Shown here in pieces: positions 34,765 through 45,719 of a stretch of DNA of 64,000 nucleotides. The notes under the pieces were generated by a model. That model was not told the DNA's origin, did not search any database, and saw nothing but the letters and a program-made list of their open reading frames with translations. This DNA is from Clytia hemisphaerica (taxonomy: Eukaryota > Cnidaria > Hydrozoa > Leptothecata > Clytiidae), in assembly GCA_902728285.1 (NCBI GenBank), contig CACVBU010000743.1, forward strand, positions 2,108,410 to 2,172,409, read 5' to 3'. Each line of letters starts with the position of its first letter. Within the stretch, counting starts at the first letter, position 1. The position numbers and the translations under genes were made by a program.

Positions 34765-36434
34765 CTAAATCGATCGATGACCATTGATTTTAATTTTCAA
34801 ATCGTAGTTGATTTTCTTTCTGACTGGACGGAAGATCATAAGCTCAGTCTTGCTGGTGTTCAGAGATATTTTGCTTGCCTTCAGCCAATTCATCAAGACT
34901 TTTAGATCAATATTGGCTTGCTTTGAAATTGGTTTTAGAAATTCGTTTGAAGAAAATAACATGATGTCATCAGCAAAAAGATTGACCAATGCATATCGAA
35001 GTGCAATGTGGAGATCATTAGCATAAAGAAGGAAAAGTAAAGGACCAAGGACAGAGCCTTGTGGGACACCATTTTCCATGGCTTTTAATCTTGAGTTTTT
35101 ACCAGATACTGACACGAATTGTGATCTACAACAATCGGTGACGAAATACTTGGCACAAAAAGGAAATCCACCGGAGTGTTTTGAAACCACAATCGATTTG
35201 CAAGTGCTCTAAAGTAGGTTGGAAGGGTAGATTTTTAACCCTGAGTTTTAACGCTAGACTTAGGATCTGAGGATCTGAGGATCCAAAAGTTCAAAAATAG
35301 TCCAGTAGGGCTTGAAATATAGCCTAGAAACCAATAAATCCCTCCCAGATCGAAATAATCGTTGAAATCAAGTTGACGGCCTGAAATTGACATTCTCGCT
35401 CGAACTTCAATTTTAGAAAAATGGTAAATTAGTCAAAAGTGCCAATATGTTATGGCACCGATTGTAGAAAGAAAAAAACGAAACCAATCAAGAGCTTTGC
35501 CACGAATACCATAAAAATCGAGCTTTGACAGTAGAATTGAGTGATCGACGATATCAAAGGCTTTTTGCAAATCGGTAAATATAGAACATCCATACTCACC
35601 ATCATCAAGAGCTTTAGAAGTTTTGTTTAATGCAGTAAAGAAGAGCTGTCTCAGTTGAATGATTGGAACGAAAACCAAATTGTAAATGATATATAGAGTT
35701 AGAATGATCAAGAAAGTTTATTAGCCGCTTGAGCGTAAGTTTTTGGAAAATTTTGTCGATGTTTGAAAGAAGAGAGATATGGGCCTGTAGTTTTCAGCAT
35801 CAAATGGAGAGCCCTTTTTTTTGAAGACGGGGATGACTTTCGCTTCTTAGAGTTGACTAGGAAAGATACCAGTAAAGAAAGAAAGATTTATGATATCTGC
35901 AAAGATTGAAGAAAGACTTTTCAGATTTGAGGAGATAATTCGAAAAGGAATGCTGTTTGGACCTGAAGCTTTATGTCCACTGAGAGATGAAATAACTTTA
36001 GAGATTTCATTTTTGGAAGTTGGAGAAACAAGAAAGCGATTGACGTTTCGATTGTCATTCTTCAGCCATTCTGAGAAATGATGACGTGTGTGAGGAATTT
36101 TAGAGTGTATCTTACCTGCAATAGTAGAGAAAAAGTCGTTAAAAGCTTCAGAAACTTCTTCAGGATTAGAAGATAAAGAATCATCGATATTCAAGGAAAT
36201 GCCAGTGGAAGAAGAAGAAGAGAATATAATCTCTCTGACGCCTTGCCATAGTTTGCGAAGATTACTAGAATTTTGAAAAAAGTAACGAGAATAGTAAAGT
36301 TTTTTACTTTCACGAATAAGAGACACAATTCGATTTCGATAAAATTCATACCTACCACGTAGAAATTTTTTAAGATCAGGTGAAGAATCGGGTACTCTCA
36401 AATAGTCGTTGTTAAAGTTATCTCTGATTTCCAT
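34765..36434 (-). pseudogene. LINE reverse transcriptase, broken
   Basis: Three frame segments (36434-35847, 35711-35433, 35190-34765) cover the polymerase start (KDGHKASGPNSIP-like GHKASGPNSIPF), the KAFDIVDH block, GVPQGSVLGPLLF and the catalytic FADD motif. They are separated by frameshifts and a roughly 250-bp insertion between LDWFRFFL and FVTDCCRSQF. Not functional. Confidence 0.85.
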
Positions 36435-36770
36435 GGAGTAACGAATGCCTTTGGTGATCCAAGGTTTTAGTAAGAGATCAGCGGTGACTGGTCAATTGTT
36501 TCAGGGGAACATGTTTGTCATACAAAGAATTAAATCGAGTTATAAAAGAGTTAAAAGACGAATCAACATTTCCCCTTTCAATATCAAGAAGACCTTTCCA
36601 ATCCACGTTCTCGAATTCTTCTTTGAAACCTACTTCATCAAAGTTTGACCAATCTCTACGAAAAGGAAGTTCAGGTTTATAGTGAGAGCTACAATCGGTG
36701 TTTAAAATTAAAAATTGTGGAAGATGATCGGATATCGAGACAGTGAGGTTTCCAGAAATTGAAGAGCAGT

Positions 36771-37321
36771 TTAGAGGAGAGATAAAAATATTATCAATGA
36801 GAGTACTTGAAGTATCAGTGATCCGCGTTGGAAGAGTAATAGATGGAAGAATTTGATAGGCACCGTTGGAATAGGCGTTGGAAGAGTAATAGATGGAAGA
36901 ATTTGATAGGCACCAAGGACGTCAAGAAATTTGGAGTGAGAGATTTCAAAATCATAAGTCAAAATATCAATGTTGAAGTCACCCAACAGGACGAGATTTT
37001 TGTTTTCTTGACAAGACTTTCGCAACAAAGGAGTTAAGATTTTTTCGTTAAAAAGATCAATGCCAAAAAGAGGGTGTTTATAAATACATCCAACAATGAA
37101 ATGTTTACGGTTTTTCAGGACGATTTCAGCAAAGGTGGATTCAAGGTTGCCAGAATTAGAATATACAAGCTTTGAAAGATCTTCACAAGGCTTGCTATTG
37201 AAAGATTTAGAAATAAAAAGGGCAGCTCCCCCAACTGTTGTGACTGCCGGGGTATCAAATGACTTAAAACCAGGGATGGAGAGCTCAGTATTTTCGATCG
37301 TAGAATGACGCCTTGTTTCAT
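36771..37321 (-). pseudogene. LINE endonuclease remnant
   Basis: Contains NLVLLGDFNID, the APE-type endonuclease GDFN motif, followed by a frame disrupted by a 40-base direct duplication (36825-36864 and 36875-36914, period 50). Upstream segments in other frames complete the domain poorly. Confidence 0.7.
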
Positions 37322-37561
37322 TACAAAGATTATCGTGGTGTTTTTCTAAAGAGCAAATGTTCAGATGGAAGCAAGAAAAATTTTGTTTTTTTAGAGAAAG
37401 AGAAGAAAATTCTTGAGTACTAAAATATTAGCAATCAAAATGATTGACATGGTCATCATATGTAATATCATCTCGTTGTTCATCGATTTGAGAATCAAAA
37501 TTAGAAAAAGTATCTGAAATAGAATTTAAGTGTTTAAAATAGGTTTTCAAGTGACTTATGT

Positions 37562-37750
37562 CTAAATTTTCATCAGGATCAAGGTTAGGTAAAGCATCAT
37601 ACCTACAAGTTTACAAAGCCAGATGTTCCTTAAAAACTTTGATTCGACACCAAGACACTTAGCATGAGATCGCCTTTCGCAGTTAGGACAAAAATGAAAA
37701 GTTTTAGCCGTTATTTTTTTCGAGCAAACAGAGCATTCTTCGGTTGCCAT
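37562..37750 (-). pseudogene. PHD-like zinc finger start of the LINE
   Basis: Starts at ATG (37750) with MATEECSVCSKKI, continuing with FHFCPNCERRSHAKCLG and WLCKL. The Cys/His spacing is that of PHD or ESCRT-like fingers often found at the N-terminus of CR1-type ORFs. The frame leaves the family pattern after WLCKL. Confidence 0.6.
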
Positions 37751-38369
37751 TGTAAGAATTTTTTGTCAATGAATGTAACAAAAGTGTTTCTCGAGCCAAA
37801 CACAAATAAAGTAGATAGAATAAAAAAAAGGAATCACCCTCTAGTTTAAAAAAAAAGTTTTTACGATTTCTTTACAGTATTCGCTGAATAGACGAAATCA
37901 GAATTAGTGCAATTTTCGAATTGTACGAGTTATTATGTGATTACGAGCTAATCGCACAACTTGTTTCACTACTTTTTCCCCGTTAGGAAAGTAAATTACA
38001 CTGAAAGTTTTATATTTTTTCTTCTACGTTTTTCTTCTATTAAAGTATATAGATTTTCTTTCTCACAAAATGAAATTTGAATGCAATTAAAACGTTCGAT
38101 GAAAAAAAATGTAAGAAAAAACATTTAAATCAATTTCGTAAACATTGGCGCGGCATCGAGAGTGTGATTAACGATTAATTGCTCTCTAAAGGATGCAATT
38201 CGGCAATTAACGATGAATTGCTCTCTTTGAAGGCGCGCCAAATAAGAAAGAATAACCCATCGTGCGACCCGGGGGGGGGGGCACTCAAGGTAAATGACCT
38301 ACAAAACGACGTTCGGCCCTTAAGGGTAGGTTTTTCATAGTTCAGCTAGTGCATTGTAAGGGTAGGAAA

Positions 38370-38702
38370 TTACAAAACTGCACACTGAACTGCACTGTAA
38401 GGGTAGGAAATTGTGATAAAAGGCCAATTTTTTGGTAAAATTGGCACAAAATTGGTCAATTTTGGAGGAAAAATTCCACATTTTCTTGGAAAATTGCAAA
38501 AATTTTCATTTTTTTCTTTTTCTAGTTTTATAATGTCGTTCAAATCAGCCTTGAAATTCGCAACTCGATCTAATTTAGTCTGCAAACACTCGATGACTTC
38601 AGATTTTGTTGAAAGTTCTTGTTTGAGATTATCAACTTCTGTTTTGAGTGATAGGTTTTCGTTTTGTAATTGAATCAAAATATCATCTTTCATTTCTTGC
38701 AT
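38370..38702 (-). CDS. Coiled-coil fragment, possibly LINE ORF1 remnant
   Basis: Residues 1-65 form a heptad-rich coiled coil (MKDDILIQLQNENLSLKTEV, then LKQELSTKSEVIECLQTKLD). The sequence becomes unstructured after LEKEKN, near a repeat of NFCNFPRK. It lies upstream of the LINE on the same strand, so it may be the remnant of a first ORF or an unrelated exon. Identity not established. Confidence 0.35.
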   Translation of the reverse strand: MQEMKDDILIQLQNENLSLKTEVDNLKQELSTKSEVIECLQTKLDRVANFKADLNDIIKLEKEKNENFCNFPRKCGIFPPKLTNFVPILPKNWPFITISYPYSAVQCAVL

Positions 38703-39391
38703 TTTCTTATTAATGTCATACCTTACATAAACTTTAACTTAATATTGTTCTTTTATATTGTAGCTCTCTGTACTGTATCTTGATTTATTGAGCCTTATAT
38801 TGACATATTATTTGCCTCTCAGGTTTGATTTGTACTTAAGAAATGTACCTTTATCTATTTTAGCAAAATATATTACCGTTCGAAACCGTAAAAATCACGT
38901 CCGGCTCTCCTGCAATAACAGGGTATGTCTTACCGTTATTTGACAAAGGATCAAAACAAAAGAAAAATAAAGGATAATGAGCCACATAAATAGAGTAGAA
39001 AAAGAGAGATTTTTTCACCATTGCTTTCAGATAAACAGATGCCACACCCTCTCATTTCATAAATAGAACTTCTTCAGAACTTTTTATTCAGTTCACTTTG
39101 AGTCCTCTCTTACAGCAGACTTTTCCACTAAAAGAGATCAGAAGAAGATAAGAAACCACGCTCATACAATTCATCAGAAAACCGCTTCTCCGAAGAAGAG
39201 ATATTATTGAACTTCGCGACACCCTAAAGTAAAGAATAAAACAGCTGCGCAAAATAACACAATTGGAAAAGAAACGTCCCAGAAACTTCTTGAATATCAG
39301 AATTTCGTATTAGAGAGCAAATCAAATACAGCAACTACAATCATAGTAAATCACGGTAATTCAGTTCCCCTCATTCATTTGAACACTTGCA
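38703..39391. other. Upstream region of the GPCR gene
   Basis: About 690 bases with no recognisable exon. CpG and GC rise slightly toward the receptor ATG, consistent with a 5' UTR or promoter, but no core promoter motif is clear. Confidence 0.35.
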
Positions 39392-40543
39392 ATGAATCTA
39401 ACAAAATCATTGTGCCTGGAATTCTGCAAAGAACTAGAAATTGTCAATTGCACAGCCGACATATGCTCACAATTCGTGGTAACTGATAATACGGAACTCG
39501 ACAAAACTGCATTCAAGCACAACGGAACTTTTACTGTAATTACTCACAGCGATTGGAAAAAGTATGAATCCATTGTTATCATCATTGTTTCAGCGTTATC
39601 CCTATTGGCTAATTTCAATGTTATCTCTATGGAAACACGCAACAAATCCAACATGAAGTTTTTCGTTAGTCTGCTGGCCATCTCAGATTCAACGTTTGCG
39701 TTTTTCCGACTTTTAGTCGTCACGCCGTCACTAGTGTCGCATGAATGGGGCTACCATCCAATATCGTGTAAACTTTTTGTGACGGTAACGGAGGGCGGAA
39801 GTTTTATTTCTATATCTCTTGTGTTTCTTATCTCTTTACAGCGGTGTCGTGTCGTAGTTCACGAAACACGAACTGGACATTCAAAGACTTTTTGTATCGG
39901 TTACGGCTTTCTGATACTGATTCTCGCCGTAGGCTCCTTAGTGCCAATGATCCAAGTCTTAGATGTTGATCAGTTTGGAATATGCAGAGAAATCTGGCCA
40001 GGTGATTGGTCGATGTATTATTCATGGTACTTGCTGATTGTCGTCTGTATGCTGCCCAGCCTTGGCCTCACTTACCTGAATATACGTATTGCGTTATTCT
40101 TGCAACGTAATATGACCAACGACACCATATTACAACTGCTGTCGGCACGCGAATGTAGCAAAAGACGAAAAGACAAAAGGAAGGCTCAGTTACATCTCTT
40201 ATTATTAATGGTTTGTTTCATATGTTGTGTTTCACCAACCAAAATCTTTTGGGTTCTTCAAGATACAGTTGGAATCGAAAACCAAAATGTATATTTGGTT
40301 TTGAGTTTTATTTCATCTATTTCGTACGCATTCCATACATTATCCAACCCTATCATGTACACTATCTCAAAAATACCATTGAAGAGTTTCTTGAAACAGA
40401 ACTTGATTATTAAACTTTTTATCAGTCGGAAATCGGACAACCAAACGTCCAGTAAAATATTGTCGAGTAAAAATAATCTGAGCAGCTTGAAAAGTACTTC
40501 TTTGCTCAAAAAAAGAAGATCTAATAAACACTCTATTGTTTAA
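39392..40543 (+). CDS. Class A (rhodopsin-like) GPCR, peptide-receptor type
   Basis: Intronless 383-codon frame with seven hydrophobic spans. The extracellular N-terminus (1-57) carries N-glycosylation sites NLT (2), NCT (19) and NGT (44). TM1 is about 59-80, TM2 88-110 with the conserved Asp99 (LLAISD), and TM3 126-149 with Cys126, which should pair with Cys198 in loop 2. TM5 holds Pro222, TM6 267-290 Pro282, and TM7 300-325 NPIMY (319-323). Loop 3 and the tail are Lys/Arg/Ser-rich. Unusual points: the DRY triplet is QRC (150-152), the TM6 CWxP motif is CVSP, TM1 has AN instead of GN, and TM4 lacks the usual Trp. The family is G-protein-coupled plasma-membrane receptors; general shape suggests a neuropeptide-type receptor, but the ligand is unknown. 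Confidence 0.8.
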   Translation: MNLTKSLCLEFCKELEIVNCTADICSQFVVTDNTELDKTAFKHNGTFTVITHSDWKKYESIVIIIVSALSLLANFNVISMETRNKSNMKFFVSLLAISDSTFAFFRLLVVTPSLVSHEWGYHPISCKLFVTVTEGGSFISISLVFLISLQRCRVVVHETRTGHSKTFCIGYGFLILILAVGSLVPMIQVLDVDQFGICREIWPGDWSMYYSWYLLIVVCMLPSLGLTYLNIRIALFLQRNMTNDTILQLLSARECSKRRKDKRKAQLHLLLLMVCFICCVSPTKIFWVLQDTVGIENQNVYLVLSFISSISYAFHTLSNPIMYTISKIPLKSFLKQNLIIKLFISRKSDNQTSSKILSSKNNLSSLKSTSLLKKRRSNKHSIV

Positions 40544-40958
40544 TCTATTTTTGAATCTATATATTGAGTATGAACAACATATTTTTGTTGAAATTGTTAG
40601 TTTGGACCCTTAGGATCAACTTAAGCCAGAGAGCCATTTTTCGATATAACGGATTTTTCAAAATGGCGGATTTTTATAAAAGTCCAAAAAGGTATCAACT
40701 CTACCTTGTGGAAAGTAAATTCGTTCAGCTTTACTTAGGTAGTGGTTTTAGAAAGAATCTTTAAGTATATGAAATTTTTACCCTATTAATCTTTTAATTT
40801 TCATATAATAATATAATATAATTGATACAATTACAACAAAACATTAATTACTCTTTCGCTATCCAGTAGTAAGTTATATCCCATTTTCTGGGGATGAGCT
40901 GGAGTTTTTAAAAGATACTTTCTGATGTTTACCCCATGGTTTCATACCATATAAACCG
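40544..40958. other. Short intergenic gap
   Basis: AT-rich 3' flank of the receptor, with a partial copy of the AGCTGGAGTTTTTA element near 40896-40925. No gene seen. Confidence 0.4.
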
Positions 40959-41374
40959 AGGGGTAAGTAAATCACTTGAAAAAAGGTGTGCGATACTTTT
41001 TGACTTTTTGAATTTTCATTTGACTTTTTTTGAATTTTCATTTGACTTTTTTTGACTTTTTTTGACTTTTTTTTTGACTTTTTTCAAACTTCCATTTTGA
41101 CTTTTTCCCGACAAAAACGCCCACCGCCTTCGGGCGCCTAAAATTTTCCGCCCAAATCTGTCCAAAAATTCAAACCGCCCATAAATTTTGCTCCACCCAT
41201 CCGCCCATTCAAGAAACTTATTGACTTTTTCAAGACTTTTTTTTGACTTTTTTTTTACTTTTATTTGACTTTTTGACTTTTTTCTAAGAATTTTTGACTT
41301 TTTCTTTGACTTTTTGACTTTTTTTTGACTTTTTGTAGAGGTGTACGATAATTTTTCGAGTGATTTACCCCTCG
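40959..41374. mobile_element. GAGGGGTAAATCACT element, copy 1, 8-bp TSD
   Basis: Bracketed by perfect 8-bp direct repeats ATATAAAC (40951-40958, 41375-41382). Ends CGAGGGGTAAGTAAATCACT and inverted AGTGATTTACCCCTCG; the left end has a 4-base insertion. A subterminal GGTGTNCGATA word is also inverted. The interior is mostly tandem TTTGACTTTTT words on both sides of a 120-base unique core. An 8-bp duplication fits hAT-like or P-like transposons. Confidence 0.92.
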
Positions 41375-41382
41375 ATATAAAC

Positions 41383-42391
41383 AATGTCACAAGCAAAACT
41401 TACCTCGTTATCAAATATTATTATGGTAACAGGGTACTAACCCTGATTTTCAGAAAAATTTGTCTTAGGGACTAGCCAACCCTTTTTATATACCCCCCCC
41501 CCGGTACTCTGAGTTTTTTGAGGCAAAAAGGGACCCCCACCCACTATTTAGAAGCTGGTTACCAAGAAAAATATGTGTACATAACCCTGGAAAAATACAT
41601 ATTGATACCTACTAGCGCTCAATTTTATCTGGCCATGTGGGAGGGAGGCCTCAAAATCATTTTTTCGCGACAATTCGATTTTTCAAAATGATTAGAAAAA
41701 TTTCCATTCTGATTCACAAAAATTGATAGAATTTACCTATTTTACACACCAAATACCAGAATTCATTGTTCATAATTTGATTTGGTCTTTTTAAAGTATG
41801 GTCTGCAAAAAAGTGAGAGGCCCACGGTTAAGGGCGCCCTTGTGAACACTGGAAGTTCTTACAAGGTGGGGAAACCAGAGAGTTCAATTTCTGTCCAAAT
41901 AAGGCTAGGAAAAGTAAAAAAATTTCAACTTTTTCTCACTCAAAAGATCGGAATTTTTTCAAATTAGTCTCAATAATTGTAGTAAAATTCACAAAACCTT
42001 TTTAGGAAATTCAGCTGTCTATGTGAAATTCTAGGCACGAATTGGAGTAAGTGCAGTATCATACAAGCCATGTTATGTTTTCCTCTTCTACAAACGATTC
42101 CTCTTCTATAAAAAAAGTAGAGCCTTTTTCTTACTTGAGTCTCGAGTCGCGGAAAATTAAATAACCTTTGTGTCCGAAATAGTAAAAAATGAGATTTCAA
42201 AAACGAAGAACTTGAAAATTAGAGTTTGAACAGATTTTGGGAGCAGTGGAATGTAGGAAACCATGGAAAGTCTTTTTTTTTCACTTGACCTCTACCAAAC
42301 CTTTTTAAACAGATAAAAATGACAAATAAAAAAATATTTCAGGCTGACATATATGCTTATGTTATGTTTAGAAATTCAGCAAATCTGAGCC
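41383..42391. other. Intergenic DNA between the two satellite elements
   Basis: No exon supported. Contains a C-run/GGTACTCTG patch near 41500 and AT-rich sequence. Confidence 0.4.
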
Positions 42392-44010
42392 TTCATATGC
42401 TTATAAGCGTTATGCTTATAAAAATAACATGTACTTGCAATTTCTCAATGAATATTTCAAATCTAACAGATTATTCTCCACGAGGGGTAAATCACTGAAA
42501 AAATTGCACGTTACAAACGTTTTGAAAAATACAAAAGAAATCAAAGAAAGCAAAAAGCAAAAGAAATCAAAAAGAAACAAAAAGCAAAAAAAATCAAAAA
42601 AAAAGCAAACATCAAAAAGAAATCAAAAAGAAATCAAAAATCAAAAAAACAAAAAAAATCAATCAAAAAAGAAAAAATAAAAAAAAAAAAAAAAAAAAAA
42701 AAATCAAAAAAAATCAAATCAAAAAAATCAAAAATCAAAAAAAACAAAAAAAGAAATCAAAAAGAAATCAAAAAAATAGAAATCAAAAAGAAATCAAAAG
42801 CAAAAAAAAATCAAAAAGAAATCAAAATGAAAATCAAAAAAAAAATCAAAAAAAAAATCAAAAAAAAAATCAAAAATCAAAAAGAAATCAAAAAGAAATC
42901 AGAAATCAAAAAGAAATCAAAAAGAATCTTGCAAAAAGAAAAATCAGAAAAGTCAAAAAAAAGCAATCAAAAAAGAAATCAAAAAAAAAAAAAAAAAAAA
43001 ATCAAAAAAAAAATCAAAAATCAAAAAAATCAAAAAAAAATCAAAAAAAAGAAATCAAAAAAATCAAAAAATCAAAAAAGAAAAAAAAAAAATCAAAAAA
43101 AGAAATCAAAATCAAAAAGAAATCAAAAAGAAATCAAAATGAAAATCAAAAAAAAAATCAAATTTCAAAAATCAAAAAAAAAATCAAAAATCAAAAAGAA
43201 ATCAAAAAGAAATCAGAAATCAAAAGGAAATCAAAAAGAAATCAAAAATCAAAAAGAAATCAAAAAAATATCAAAAATCAAAAAGAAATCAAAAAGAAAT
43301 CAAAATGAAAATCAAAAAAAAAATCAAAAAAAAAATCAAAAAAAAAATCAAAAATCAAAAAGAAATCAAAAAGAAATCAGAAATCAAAAAGAAATCAAAA
43401 AGAAATCAAAAAGAAATCAGAAATCAAAAAGCAATCAAAAAGAAATCAAAAATTAAAAAAAAATCAAAAAAAAAATCAAAAAAAAAATCAAAAATCAAAA
43501 AGAAATCAAAAAAAAAACAGAAAGAAATCAAAAGAAATCAAAAGAAAAAAAACTCAAAAAGAAAATCAAAAAGAAATCAGAAATCAAAAAGAAATCAAAA
43601 AGAAATCAAAATGAAAATCAAAAAAAAAATCAAATTTCAAAAATCAAAAAAAAAATCAAAAATCAAAAAGAAATCAAAAAGAAATCAGAAATCAAAAGGA
43701 AATCAAAAAGAAATCAAAAATCAAAAAGAAATCAAAAAAATATCAAAAATCAAAAAGAAATCAAAAAGAAATCAAAAATCAAAAAGAAATCAAAATCTCG
43801 TACACCTAATTTTTAGTGATTTACCCCTCGATTCTCCATTGAAAAGATAATTTAGAGCACTAGAAAATGAAGATGAAAATTGAAGAAGAAAAGAATATTT
43901 ATACTTAGTTGCTACAAACTCTATTTTTGGTACGTTGAAGCTTCCTGAGTTCAGATGTATACATATTTTTTCCTTATAAGCATTGCGTTTATAAGCATAA
44001 ATAGGCTCAT
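42392..44010. mobile_element. Outer inverted element hosting copy 2
   Basis: On the left, ATATGCTTATAAGCGTTATG then CTTATAAAAATAACATGTA; on the right the inverted counterpart (ACATATTTTTTCCTTATAAG, CATTGCGTTTATAAGCAT). These flank the satellite element at 42481-43830, so that element appears to be nested in an older inverted-repeat element. Outer limits are approximate. Confidence 0.5.
42481..43830. mobile_element. GAGGGGTAAATCACT element, copy 2, 8-bp TSD
   Basis: Perfect 8-bp direct repeats ATTCTCCA flank it (42473-42480, 43831-43838). The ends are CGAGGGGTAAATCACT and its exact inverse. Almost all of the 1350 bases are AATCAAAAAG-type words in tandem, with a higher-order period: the stretch from about 42825 to 43080 is echoed at 43120-43330 and again at 43570-43780. 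The Lys-rich open frames here follow from the A-rich repeat and are not genes. Confidence 0.92.
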
Positions 44011-45077
44011 ATAATATGGCAAAAATTTCAGCATATGCTAAACATCACCTTGAGCTTTCATTTTCAGAATTCGTTTGTTTTTCGCTGGAATTTCGAAATT
44101 TCTCTAAAATCTAAGATATAAGCTTCCCTTAAAAAGCATTTTTCAGCTTTGTAAATCTTTCGATCTAAGCATTTCCGAGCCAGCTTTTGGATTTTTGTAT
44201 GCTTATAAAAAATAAGATGTATTGTTTTTCACATAAAATTGTTTATTTACAGAGGCTGTAACCTTCGATGTAAGAACCTTACAAGGTAAAAGTGACTATA
44301 TACAGTAGCTGAAATCTGGAGGCTTCTAATTCGGCAAAAAAAATTTCCACTATAATTTTTGTGATTGTTATCGGTGATGACGGGCCGCAAGGGTGTTTTC
44401 CGTTAAAATTTGATTTGATCTGTTTTATGTGTTTGCAAATCATGAATAAATTAATTACAATCTCTAAGGTGAAATAAAAATCTTCGTCACTTTACCTCAG
44501 TTTTTCAAGTTGTCATAATAGTTTTTGAAAAACATTCAAAGTACTTCACCTCCCAAGATGCATTTCAATAGATTGTTTACAAAAAATCAAGGATTCTTTC
44601 TAATACAAAATACTAACCGAGAGAAGTAAAACGAAAAGTGACAAAATTGTCAGAAAAGAATAACAAGCTGAATAAGTTGAATCAAAATTCAATCAAATTT
44701 TGTCTATATTTATATCTTTCACTAAACCTCAAAATTGAATCAAGGGAGTCCGTTCCCCTATTCAAGTCATTTATCAAAGTTCACCCCAATTTATTTTTTC
44801 TAATGTTTGGGTAACTACCCATAGTAACCGTTTGTTTTTGAAGTTAGAAAACAAACGAATTTATAAATTGAACAGATTCAAAAAGTTTTCAACAAGGCGG
44901 AATCAGTCAGACGAAAAAGAAAATTTGAATTTGGTCACTGCTCACAAACTCGCGAAACAAAGTCAAAAAGGGATTCTTAAAAAGCTATAATAAACGTTCA
45001 GAACTATACTTAGAAAACTAAACACTTCGAGAGCAGATACATTGCTGAGACAAGGAAAATCACAAAATTCAACAACA
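43839..45077. other. Upstream region of the 45-kb gene
   Basis: About 1.2 kb, AT-rich, with no exon recognised; the first part belongs to the outer inverted element. Confidence 0.4.
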
Positions 45078-45698
45078 ATGCTTGGTCCATCGTATCTTTC
45101 GCACCAAGAAATGATTTATGAACCATCACCACGCGACGGCATCTCATACATCAACCGTTTACGTCAACCAACACATTTCACATACCTCCCAAAAGATAAA
45201 TTTCATGATGTCTCTGCTAAACCAAGGCTTTTTGAACGTCCAAATGATGACCATTTAGGACCACTGGCGTTTAAGAAAAACAACTCAGAAGGCGTAACAA
45301 CTAAACCAACCTTAAGGTACAGTATGCTGGCTTCAGAATGGCGCGATACGATGCAGCTACGAGATAAACAAGACTGGCTGGACAGTCGATATAACCCAGA
45401 CCACTGGTTTATGTTCGAAAACTACGACCCCCGTCATCCGTCTTATTACGATAGAGATCACCTGAGAGATGGATACGTTTCTTACTACTCACCGCGCGGC
45501 TCCAGCATTAGCAGCCGTAGCCGAATCAGTAGTAATGACTCTGTGGCAAGCGCACCTCATTTTATCACACCTAAATTGACAAGCCGCACGGACATGCTCA
45601 GACGATCAGTCACAAGCGCGCGACCGATCGGTCAACGCTACAATCACACTCCAAGATGGTCAAATCATTATTATGGCGCAAGTACGGGACGATTCTGA
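45078..45698 (+). CDS. Unrecognised 206-residue Tyr/Arg/Ser/Pro-rich protein
   Basis: Intronless frame from the ATG at 45078 (context AACAACAATG) to TGA. The frame is open 36 bases further upstream but without an ATG. Composition is much less AT-driven than the surrounding DNA. The N-terminal half has repeated short Pro/Tyr/Phe phrases (SYINRLRQPTHFTYLP, RLFERPNDDHLGPLAF). A central charged stretch contains SEWRDTMQLRDKQDWLDSRY and NPDHWFMFENYDPRHP, followed by a Ser/Arg tail and the end RWSNHYYGASTGRF. No signal peptide, membrane span or catalytic motif is seen. The aromatic, proline-punctuated style resembles small ciliary microtubule-lumen proteins; with a dynein gene next door this is suggestive only. 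A polyadenylation hexamer lies at 45714. Confidence 0.62.
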   Translation: MLGPSYLSHQEMIYEPSPRDGISYINRLRQPTHFTYLPKDKFHDVSAKPRLFERPNDDHLGPLAFKKNNSEGVTTKPTLRYSMLASEWRDTMQLRDKQDWLDSRYNPDHWFMFENYDPRHPSYYDRDHLRDGYVSYYSPRGSSISSRSRISSNDSVASAPHFITPKLTSRTDMLRRSVTSARPIGQRYNHTPRWSNHYYGASTGRF

Positions 45699-45713
45699 TA
45701 AAATGTCTTATGT

Positions 45714-45719
45714 AATAAA
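45714..45719 (+). terminator. Polyadenylation signal of the 45-kb gene
   Basis: AATAAA 15 bases after the TGA stop, followed by T/G-rich DNA (GTGTTTTTTGTTTGTTT). Confidence 0.5.

Larger units (their letters stand above)
33215..37755 (-). mobile_element. Decayed CR1/jockey-type LINE
   Basis: Read on the minus strand, the order is a PHD-like Cys/His segment (37750 to 37562), endonuclease remnant with LLGDFNIDILT (about 37010), reverse transcriptase start (36434), KAFDIVDHSILL (about 35570), GVPQGSVLGPLLFLLYANDL (about 35060), FADDIMLFSS (about 34980), LNWKHHVNFVCNKLKR (about 34430), and the C-terminal HNVIRCKSG/ISIWNEIQK tail (33809 to 33297). At the 3' end lies a (TTAC)n tail (33222-33238), as CR1-like LINEs often have. 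Frameshifts, stops, two transposon insertions (33933-34362, 34476-34727), an insertion near 35205-35455 and an internal duplication show that it is dead. Confidence 0.88.

Noticed and set aside
42827-43850. Lys/Ser/Gln/Ile-rich frames of about 180-210 codons
   Set aside because: Translation of the AATCAAAAAG array inside a transposon; repeats shift frame freely and there is no start context or homology.
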